From: SIG480 sp045546975
GTDB taxonomy: Bacteria > Bacillota > Clostridia > Oscillospirales > JAAYXM01
Direction: 5' to 3'
DNA: 30,680 bases
NCBI GenBank assembly: GCA_045546975.1
Contig: JAZQDV010000009.1
Location: 1-30,680, forward strand
In this document: in pieces, positions 7,052-13,880 of the stretch
Numbering within the stretch: the stretch's first letter is position 1
Layout: every line of letters begins with the position of its first letter
Position numbers and translations under genes: made by a program
Notes under the pieces: model-generated
Databases searched by the model: none
What the model was told of the DNA's origin: nothing
What the model saw: only the letters and a program-made list of their open reading frames with translations

Positions 7052-8437
7052 ATGAAAAAGATTTATATTTCTGACATTACACTGAAGGAGCTTGCGTCAA
7101 ATCGCGAAAACAAGCTTTTGTTCCGTGAGAAGACAGCCATAGCAGAGGCAGTATCTGCGATAGGTGCAAATGCTGTTGAGCTTCCCGGCATAAAGAACCT
7201 TCAGGAAGATACTATTATATACAAAACCATCTCTGCCAACATAAAGGACAGTACGGTCGCAATTCCCGTCGGCTTCACGGCGGATGACGTCAAAAACGCA
7301 TGGGAGTGCGTAAAGGGTGCGAAAAAGGCACGTCTTCAGGTTGTTCTTCCGACCGCAACCGCAACTATGGAATATACATATCACTTAAAGGAAGAGAAAA
7401 TGCTCGCAAAGATTGAGGAGCTGATTTCGGCATCACGCGAACTTTCACGCGATGTAGAGTTTGTTGCTCTTGATGCAACGCGTGCAGATATAAGCTTTTT
7501 GAAGTCCGCGTGCTCGGCAGCCGAGAAAAGTGGTGCAGGTATAATTACACTCTGCGACAGCGAGGGCACGGCTCTCCCGGAAGAGATAGGGAAACTTACA
7601 AAGGAAATCCGTGCGACAGTAAAGGCAAAGCTTTATGTTGAGGTTTCCGACAACATAAATATGGCAACATCTTGCGCATTTGCAGCTATTGCAGCAGGAG
7701 CTGACGGACTCAAGTGTGCTCTTTGCGGAAGCGGAAAGCTTCTTTCCGGAAACATTTCCGATGCAATAAAGATGCGCGGTGAGGCACTTGATGTCACAGC
7801 GTCTCTTGACAGCACAAAGGTTCACACAAGCATAAATGAAATCATAAACAAGATAGGCAAGAAAATGGAAGAGAGCGCTCCTGCAAGTGAGACGAGCAAG
7901 ATTCTTCTCGACGGTGATTCAACAATCCGTGAGGTGTCAGAGGCTGCAGCAATCCTCGGCTATGACCTTTCATCTGAAGATATCGGAAAGGTGCATAAGG
8001 CACTTTTGCAGTTCTGTGAAAAGAAGGGAACTCTCGGCGCCAGAGAGCTTGAAGGTCTTATTGCAAGCTTTGCAATGCAGGCACCGTCAACATACCATCT
8101 TGAGAGCTATACCACAAACTGCACAAATCTCGGAAGCTCAATGTCCCAGGTCACTCTCCGCCGTGGTGAGGAGATTATCTCTGGCGTAAGCTGTGGCGAC
8201 GGTCCGATAGATTCCGTGTTCCTTGCAATTGAGCAGAGCATCGGCTTCCACTATGAGCTTGACGATTTCCAGATTCAGGCGGTCACATCGGGAAAAGAGG
8301 CGCTCGGTTCTGCAGTTGTACGCCTTAGAAATCACGGAAAGCTTTATTCAGGTAACGGCATTTCAAATGACATACTTGCCGCAAGTATAAGGGCATATCT
8401 CAATGCACTTAACAAGATTGTGTTTGAGGAGAATTAA
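7052..8437 (+). CDS. LeuA-like protein with degenerate catalytic barrel and intact LeuA allosteric domain
   Basis: 461 residues, start supported by AGGAAGGG. Residues 1 to about 270 align with the HMGL-like TIM barrel of 2-isopropylmalate synthase (for example VEFVALDATRADISFL and CDSEGTALPEEIGKL). Residues from about 345 to the end match the LeuA dimer/regulatory domain (YHLESYTTNC, DGPIDSVFLAIE, GNGISNDILAASIRAYLNALN). The active site has eroded: the DTTLRDGEQ motif reads SDITLKELASN, the H-x-H metal pair reads V196-E-V198, and the NGIGERAGN region reads CALCGSGKLLSGN. It is therefore unlikely to be ordinary isopropylmalate synthase. A role as leucine or 2-oxoacid sensor, partner of the downstream synthetase, or altered enzyme is inference. 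It is the first gene behind a Leu T-box. Confidence 0.8.
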   Translation: MKKIYISDITLKELASNRENKLLFREKTAIAEAVSAIGANAVELPGIKNLQEDTIIYKTISANIKDSTVAIPVGFTADDVKNAWECVKGAKKARLQVVLPTATATMEYTYHLKEEKMLAKIEELISASRELSRDVEFVALDATRADISFLKSACSAAEKSGAGIITLCDSEGTALPEEIGKLTKEIRATVKAKLYVEVSDNINMATSCAFAAIAAGADGLKCALCGSGKLLSGNISDAIKMRGEALDVTASLDSTKVHTSINEIINKIGKKMEESAPASETSKILLDGDSTIREVSEAAAILGYDLSSEDIGKVHKALLQFCEKKGTLGARELEGLIASFAMQAPSTYHLESYTTNCTNLGSSMSQVTLRRGEEIISGVSCGDGPIDSVFLAIEQSIGFHYELDDFQIQAVTSGKEALGSAVVRLRNHGKLYSGNGISNDILAASIRAYLNALNKIVFEEN

Positions 8438-8439
8438 AA

Positions 8440-10893
8440 ATGAAATTCACCTTTTCTACCAAAAATGTAAAAAAAGAATCGTTTCTCGATATGTGCCGAT
8501 TTGCACACGAATACGGCTTTTCGGGATTTGAGATTTATGATGCAGAAACTTCTCGTCGCGAGCACGCGGACAGCATCCTCAGAAGCAGCCGATTTTCAGA
8601 TGCAAGCCGTAAACTCAACAACCGTGCTCTTGAGGTTTCAGCTCTTATCTTTCCCTATGCCATCGAGAACGAAAAAGCAACACCGGAAGCTCTTGTAAAA
8701 TATGTTGAAATGGCACACGGAGCAAGTATTTCGAATATCATAGTATACATAGAGGAGAAGGTGTCGGCGGAGGAGCTTTCAAAAAAGCTTTCCCCTGCAA
8801 TTTCCCGCGCGGAGGAGTGCGATATTTCCATACTTTTTTCGACCTCCGGTTATCTTGCTTCCACGGAAAATGTGCTTGATATCATAAACTATTTTTCAAG
8901 TGCCGTAATCGGTGCTGCTTGGAATGTGCGCGAGACCTACTTTGATGCAAACGAAACTGCTGAGGATACCATAAAAAACCTCGGTGCGTATATAAGATAT
9001 GTCCGTTTGGGTGACAGAAAAGACGGCAAAAACGTACTCATCGGAGAGGGTGATCTGCCTGTCGGTGAGGTAGTGGATGCACTCTCTTCGCTTAACTACG
9101 ACGGCTTTATCTCTGCTGCGTGGAATGACGAAATCGAAGATCCTGATATAGTTTTGACACATTTCATAAACTATATTTCAAAGCTCGAGCACAAAAAGAA
9201 CACAGGCTCAAAGCTTTATTACAACCGCTCAAAGACAGGCACATTTGTCTGGAAAAAGTACGACGTTATCGATAAGACTTTTTCCGATGTGCTTGATGTT
9301 ATGGCAGAAACGTATCCTGACCAGTATGCGTTCAAGTACACAACACTTGACTATACAAGAACGTATGCCCAGTTCCGTCGCGATGTTGATGAGGTTGCAG
9401 CGGCTCTTATTTCAATAGGAGTCAAGGCGGGCGACCACGTGGCTATATGGGCGACAAATGTTCCGCAGTGGTTTTTGACCTTCTGGGCAACAACGAAAAT
9501 CGGTGCAGTTTTAGTTACTGTAAACACTGCATACAAAATTCACGAAATCGAGTATCTCTTGAAGCAGTCTGATACTCACACTCTCGTTATGATAGAAGAG
9601 AGTAAGGACGCAAACTATAAGGAAATTATGGAAGAGCTTTGTCCTGAGCTTCAGGACATGAAGGCTGGAGATCCTCTTTATGCAAAGAATCTTCCGTTCC
9701 TGCGCAATATCGTAACCGTAGGTTTCTCAATGAACGGATGTCTCACGTGGGAGAAATTCCTCGACCGCGCTGAGAGTGTGCCTCAGGAGGAGGTTCTCCG
9801 CCGCGCATCCCTCGTAAAGCCTGACGATGTATGCAATATGCAGTACACATCGGGAACAACGGGATTTCCGAAGGGTGTTATGCTCACACACAGAAATATC
9901 GTCAATAACGGCAAGACGATTGGTGACCGTATGGATTTGTCCACCGCGGACCGTATGATGGTGCAGGTACCGATGTTCCACTGCTTTGGAATGGTTCTTT
10001 CAATGACATCCACTATGACGCACGGCGGAACGCTCTGCCCGATGCCGTACTTCTCACCGAAGTCCTCTCTTGCCTGTGTCAACGATGAGCACATAACATG
10101 CTTTAACGGTGTTCCGACGATGTTTATTGCGATGTTCAACCATCCTGATTTTGCAAAAACTGACTTCTCATACATGCGCACGGGAATCATGGCAGGTGCA
10201 AACTGCCCGGCAGACCTTATGCGCCGTGCGGCAGATGAGATGAACATGAAGGAAATCATAAGTGTTTACGGTCAGACCGAGGCATCCCCCGGATGCACTA
10301 TGGGAGAGGTAAACGAGGATATCGACCACCGTGTCGAAACTGTCGGAAGTGCTTTCCCGGGCGTTGAGTGTAAGATTATTGACCCTGAGACGGGAGAAGA
10401 GCTTCCTGACGGTGAGAGTGGTGAGTTTGTTGCACGTGGCTTTAACATAATGAAAGGCTATTACAAAATGCCACGTGAAACTGCACAGACTATAGATGAG
10501 AACGGCTGGCTCCATTCGGGAGATATCTGCTGCCGTACGCCTGACGGTTACTATAAGGTAACTGGAAGACTCAAGGATATGATAATCCGCGGCGGAGAAA
10601 ATCTCTATCCGCGCGAGATTGAGGAGTTCTACCTCACAAACCCGAAGGTTCGTGACGTTCAGGTAATTGGTGTTCCCGACAAGAAATACGGAGAGGAATG
10701 CTGCGCGTGGATAATTCTTCACGACGGAGAGACTGCTTCGGAAGAGGAAATGCGCGAATTCGGAAACGAGCACATTGCACGTCACAAGGTTCCGAGGTAC
10801 TTCCTGTTCGTTGAGACCTTCCCGATGAATGCGGCCGGAAAAATCCTCAAATACAAGATGCGTGAGGAATCTGAAAAAATTCTTGGTCTTTAG
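8440..10893 (+). CDS. TIM-barrel/AMP-forming acyl-CoA synthetase fusion (predicted isovalerate-CoA ligase)
   Basis: 817 residues, two bases after the LeuA-like gene with its ribosome site (GAGGAG) inside that gene's end. Residues 1 to about 250 resemble a xylose isomerase/AP endonuclease-2-like TIM barrel (YGFSGFEIYD, GEGDLPVGEVVDALSSLNYDGFISA), but the usual metal-binding Glu/His positions appear lost. Residues about 265-817 are an AMP-forming acyl-CoA synthetase: SGTTGFPKGVM near 470, YGQTEASPG near 609, SGDICCRTPDGYYKVTGRLKDMIIRGGENLYP near 690-720 and the A10 lysine in AAGKILK near 800. The enzyme would turn a carboxylate, ATP and CoA into acyl-CoA, AMP and PPi. Leucine-responsive control points to isovalerate as substrate, which is inference. 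The fusion is unusual. Confidence 0.82.
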   Translation: MKFTFSTKNVKKESFLDMCRFAHEYGFSGFEIYDAETSRREHADSILRSSRFSDASRKLNNRALEVSALIFPYAIENEKATPEALVKYVEMAHGASISNIIVYIEEKVSAEELSKKLSPAISRAEECDISILFSTSGYLASTENVLDIINYFSSAVIGAAWNVRETYFDANETAEDTIKNLGAYIRYVRLGDRKDGKNVLIGEGDLPVGEVVDALSSLNYDGFISAAWNDEIEDPDIVLTHFINYISKLEHKKNTGSKLYYNRSKTGTFVWKKYDVIDKTFSDVLDVMAETYPDQYAFKYTTLDYTRTYAQFRRDVDEVAAALISIGVKAGDHVAIWATNVPQWFLTFWATTKIGAVLVTVNTAYKIHEIEYLLKQSDTHTLVMIEESKDANYKEIMEELCPELQDMKAGDPLYAKNLPFLRNIVTVGFSMNGCLTWEKFLDRAESVPQEEVLRRASLVKPDDVCNMQYTSGTTGFPKGVMLTHRNIVNNGKTIGDRMDLSTADRMMVQVPMFHCFGMVLSMTSTMTHGGTLCPMPYFSPKSSLACVNDEHITCFNGVPTMFIAMFNHPDFAKTDFSYMRTGIMAGANCPADLMRRAADEMNMKEIISVYGQTEASPGCTMGEVNEDIDHRVETVGSAFPGVECKIIDPETGEELPDGESGEFVARGFNIMKGYYKMPRETAQTIDENGWLHSGDICCRTPDGYYKVTGRLKDMIIRGGENLYPREIEEFYLTNPKVRDVQVIGVPDKKYGEECCAWIILHDGETASEEEMREFGNEHIARHKVPRYFLFVETFPMNAAGKILKYKMREESEKILGL

Positions 10894-10904
10894 TAAAAAA
10901 ATAC

Positions 10905-10933
10905 TTGACAAAGGATAAATGCAGGTGTAGAAT
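10905..10933 (+). promoter_or_regulatory. Promoter of the Ile T-box unit
   Basis: TTGACA (10905-10910), 17-base spacer, TAGAAT (10928-10933), just after the stop of the preceding synthetase gene. Confidence 0.88.
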
Positions 10934-10939
10934 GTACTC

Positions 10940-11217
10940 AATTGAATAGAAAAAGCTGTGACGAAGACGGAAAAACAAGGTAGCTTTCAGAGAGTTGGGG
11001 ATGGTGCGAGCCCGACAGTGAAATGTTTTTGCCTATCACTTCTGAGCTGAAAGTCCGAAAACAAATTGTTAGTAGGCGCTTTCCGTGATTGCTGCGTTAA
11101 GGCATAAGGCTTGGTGGAGCCTGAGTGGTGCATTTATTGCACAATTTGAGTGGTACCGCGGGTACGAATTTTGATTTCGACTCGTCTCAAAGGTTTTCTT
11201 TGAGACGAGTTTTTTTA
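10940..11217 (+). promoter_or_regulatory. T-box leader, predicted isoleucine specifier (ATC)
   Basis: A complete T-box: GTGACGAAGACGG base of stem I, CAGAGAGTTGGGGATGGTGCGAG apical region, specifier ATC at 11035-11037 followed by ACTTCTGAGC, T-box GAGTGGTACCGCGG at 11148-11161, and terminator ACTCGTCTCAAA (11180-11191) with TTTGAGACGAGT (11199-11210) and a T run. The ten bases after the specifier are in the same register as in the Leu and Val leaders. Uncharged tRNA-Ile (GAU) should allow read-through into the synthetase at 11236. The stem III-antiterminator part is nearly identical to that of the Val leader, so the two arose by duplication. Confidence 0.92.
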
Positions 11218-11235
11218 TTGAAAGGAGAATGAAAA

Positions 11236-13503
11236 ATGAGCAACAAAAAATCGATGACACAGCTTATGGAGGTTGCAACGAGAATTCGTGAAATGCGCGA
11301 GATTCTCGGAATGAGCACTTCGGAGCTTGCAAAGCGTTGCGAAGTGAGCGAAGAAGATTACCTCGCGTACGAGGGCGGCCGTGCAGATATGCCCTTTACC
11401 TTTATTCATAAATGTGCACTTTCGTTCGGTATTGAAATCACAGAGCTTCTTGAGGGAAAGAACGCAAATCTTTCATCATATACCGTAACACGTGCGGGTA
11501 AAGGTCAGGAAACTGCAAGGGAAGAGGGAATTGTTATCTCAAACCTTGCACATAAGTTCAAGAACAAGCTTGCAGAGCCCTATTGGGTAAAGTACGAATA
11601 CTCAGAAGAGGCACAGAACAAGCCCATCCACCTCACAAAGCACAGCGGTCAGGAATTCGACATTGTAATCAAGGGTGCGCTTAAAGTTCAGGTTGGAACG
11701 AATGTTGAAGTTCTCCACGAAGGTGACAGCATATACTATAACAGCTCCACTCCGCACGGTATGATTGCTGTTGAGGGCAGTGACTGCGAGTTCTGTGCAG
11801 TTGTACTAAATGGCGAAGAGGAAAAACCCGAAGAGACTGTTGAAAACCTTGTTGCTATCCGTCCGTCAACAAAGCTTGCTTGCGAAAAGTTTGTTGCTTG
11901 TACGGAAAGTGAGCCGGGCGTACTTTCAAAAATTGAGTTCAAGAATACCGATTCCTTCAACTTCGGCTTTGACGTTGTCGATGAGATTGCAAAGAAGAAT
12001 CCGGATAAGCTTGCAATGCTCCATGTCGATAAGAATATGACAGAGCGCCGCTTTACCTTTGATGATATAAAGAGGGAAAGTGCGAGATGCGCAAACTATT
12101 TCAAGTCGCTCGGAATCACGAAGGGCGACCGTGTAATGCTCGTACTCAAGCGTCACTATCAGTTCTGGTTTGCGATGGTTGCACTTCATAAGCTCGGCGC
12201 AGTTGCAATTCCTGCTACTCACCAGCTCAAGGACCACGATTTCGTCTATCGCTTTGATGCTGCAAATGTAAAAGCGATCGTATGCACGGCGGACGACGGC
12301 ACAGCCGAGATCGCGCAAGAGGCGGCAGCAAAGTGCAAGAGCGTTGAAACGAAGGTTCTTGTAGGCGGAAGCCGAGATGGCTGGCACGATTTTGACAGCG
12401 AATACAAAATGTTCTCAAGCAACTTCGAAAGAGAAGCGGACACCGCCTGCGGAGACGAGCCTGCACTTATGTTCTTCTCATCAGGAACAACGGGAAATCC
12501 GAAAATGGTTGAGCATAAACACACTTACGCACTCGGCCATTTTGTCACGGCAAAGTACTGGCACTGCTGCCAGCGTGACGGACTCCACTTTACAATCTCC
12601 GATACCGGCTGGGGAAAATCGCTCTGGGGTAAGCTCTACGGTCAGTGGCTCTGTGAGGGCGCTGTGTTCGTTTATGACTTTGACCGCTTCAGCGCAAATG
12701 AGATTCTCCCGATGTTTGCAAAGTATAATATAACAACCTTCTGCGCACCTCCGACAATGCTTCGTATGTTTATCAAAGAAGACCTCTCAAAGTATGACCT
12801 TTCATCAATCAAGCATATGACAACGGCGGGCGAGGCGCTCAATCCTGAGGTTTACAAGCAATTTGAAAAGGCGACGGGACTCAAGATCATGGAGGGATTT
12901 GGCCAGACCGAAACAACTCTCGTTATCGCAAATCTCTACGGTACAACTCCGCGAGTCGGTGCTATGGGTAAAGCTTCTCCGCAGTACAATATCGACATCG
13001 TTGACCCTGACGGGAACTCCGTTGCAAACGGTGAGGTTGGCGAAATCGTTGTCCGTCTTGAGGAGGGTACTCCCGTAGGTCTCTTCCGTGGATACCTTGA
13101 TGATGAGGAGAAGATGGAAGAGTGTATGCGCGGCGGAGTATACCATACAGGCGATACCGCATGGCGCGATGAGGACGGATATTTCTGGTATGTAAGCCGA
13201 ATCGATGACGTTATTAAGTCATCCGGCTATCGCATCGGACCGTTCGAGATTGAAAGCGTTATCATGGAGCTTCCTTATGTTCTCGAATGTGGCGTATCAG
13301 CAGCTCCCGATGAGGTTCGTGGTCAGATAGTAAAGGCAAGCATCGTTCTCACAAAGGGAACAGAACCGACCGAGGAACTTAAGCGCGAAATCCAGAACTA
13401 CGTCAAAGAACACACAGCTCCGTATAAGTATCCGCGACTTGTTGTGTTCCGTGATAGTCTCCCCAAGACAATCAGCGGTAAGATTCAGAGAAATAAGCTT
13501 TAA
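11236..13503 (+). CDS. XRE-HTH/cupin/AMP-forming acyl-CoA synthetase fusion (predicted 2-methylbutyrate-CoA ligase)
   Basis: 755 residues, ATG preceded by AAAGGAG. Three modules: an XRE-like helix-turn-helix (about 13-70, RIREMREILGMSTSELAKRC), a cupin (about 120-195, QEFDIVIKGALKVQVG with GDSIYYNSSTPHGMIAV), and an adenylate-forming acyl-CoA synthetase of the acetate/medium-chain type (about 230-755). Synthetase motifs are SSGTTGNPKM near 415, GFGQTETT near 553, YHTGDTAWRDEDGYFWYVSRIDDVIKSSGYRIGP and the terminal PKTISGKIQRNKL with the catalytic Lys. The front half has the architecture of an XRE-cupin regulator, so the protein could sense a ligand or bind DNA as well as make acyl-CoA. An Ile T-box points to 2-methylbutyrate; this is inference. 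It is the only gene of its unit. Confidence 0.85.
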   Translation: MSNKKSMTQLMEVATRIREMREILGMSTSELAKRCEVSEEDYLAYEGGRADMPFTFIHKCALSFGIEITELLEGKNANLSSYTVTRAGKGQETAREEGIVISNLAHKFKNKLAEPYWVKYEYSEEAQNKPIHLTKHSGQEFDIVIKGALKVQVGTNVEVLHEGDSIYYNSSTPHGMIAVEGSDCEFCAVVLNGEEEKPEETVENLVAIRPSTKLACEKFVACTESEPGVLSKIEFKNTDSFNFGFDVVDEIAKKNPDKLAMLHVDKNMTERRFTFDDIKRESARCANYFKSLGITKGDRVMLVLKRHYQFWFAMVALHKLGAVAIPATHQLKDHDFVYRFDAANVKAIVCTADDGTAEIAQEAAAKCKSVETKVLVGGSRDGWHDFDSEYKMFSSNFEREADTACGDEPALMFFSSGTTGNPKMVEHKHTYALGHFVTAKYWHCCQRDGLHFTISDTGWGKSLWGKLYGQWLCEGAVFVYDFDRFSANEILPMFAKYNITTFCAPPTMLRMFIKEDLSKYDLSSIKHMTTAGEALNPEVYKQFEKATGLKIMEGFGQTETTLVIANLYGTTPRVGAMGKASPQYNIDIVDPDGNSVANGEVGEIVVRLEEGTPVGLFRGYLDDEEKMEECMRGGVYHTGDTAWRDEDGYFWYVSRIDDVIKSSGYRIGPFEIESVIMELPYVLECGVSAAPDEVRGQIVKASIVLTKGTEPTEELKREIQNYVKEHTAPYKYPRLVVFRDSLPKTISGKIQRNKL

Positions 13504-13541
13504 TTTTCGACAATTAAATACTTTTTACCAGTTATAGGGTG

Positions 13542-13570
13542 TTGACAAAAGGGCTTAGTTGATATATAAT
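13542..13570 (+). promoter_or_regulatory. Consensus promoter of the Val T-box operon
   Basis: Exact TTGACA (13542-13547), 17-base spacer, exact TATAAT (13565-13570). Confidence 0.92.
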
Positions 13571-13576
13571 ATGTGT

Positions 13577-13855
13577 AAATTCTGATAAAAGCGTTGACGA
13601 AGAGAGCGCGGGGCTTTGAGGGTCTTAAGAGAGATAGTGGTTGGTGTAAACTATCGGTCCTTTCCTTGCGATTGTAGCTTCTGAGCTAAGAGGAAGAACA
13701 CCTTCGGGTTAGTAGAACCTCTTCGTGATTGCTGCGTTAAAGCATAAGGCTTAGTGGAGCCTGAGTGGCGCGATGTGCGCAATTTGAGTGGTACCGCGGG
13801 TGTAATTTCAGACGCTCGTCTCAAAGATTAACTAGCTTTGGGACGAGTGTTTTTA
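13577..13855 (+). promoter_or_regulatory. T-box leader, predicted valine specifier (GTA)
   Basis: A complete T-box: GTTGACGAAGAG base, AGAGATAGTGGTTGGTGTAAACTATC apical region, specifier GTA at 13674-13676 followed by GCTTCTGAGC, T-box GAGTGGTACCGCGG at 13786-13799, and terminator hairpin 13812-13826 with 13836-13850 plus T's. The codon call uses the shared register N-N-N-R-C-Y-N-N-N-N-GAGC with the other leaders. GTA matches the common tRNA-Val (UAC), and the TGGT bulge fits its discriminator A. An out-of-register ATT (Ile) two codons earlier is the main alternative and is disfavoured. Confidence 0.88.
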
Positions 13856-13880
13856 GTTCCCGAGGAAAAGGAGTTCCATT

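Noticed and set aside
7052..8437. Ordinary 2-isopropylmalate synthase (leuA)
   Set aside because: The Leu T-box and C-terminal domain fit, but the catalytic DTTLRDGEQ and H-x-H motifs are replaced and no other leu genes follow.
13671..13676. ATT (Ile) as the specifier of the third T-box
   Set aside because: Aligned on the GAGC flank, the codon position ten bases upstream is GTA in this leader, ATC in the second and CTC in the first. ATT is out of that register.
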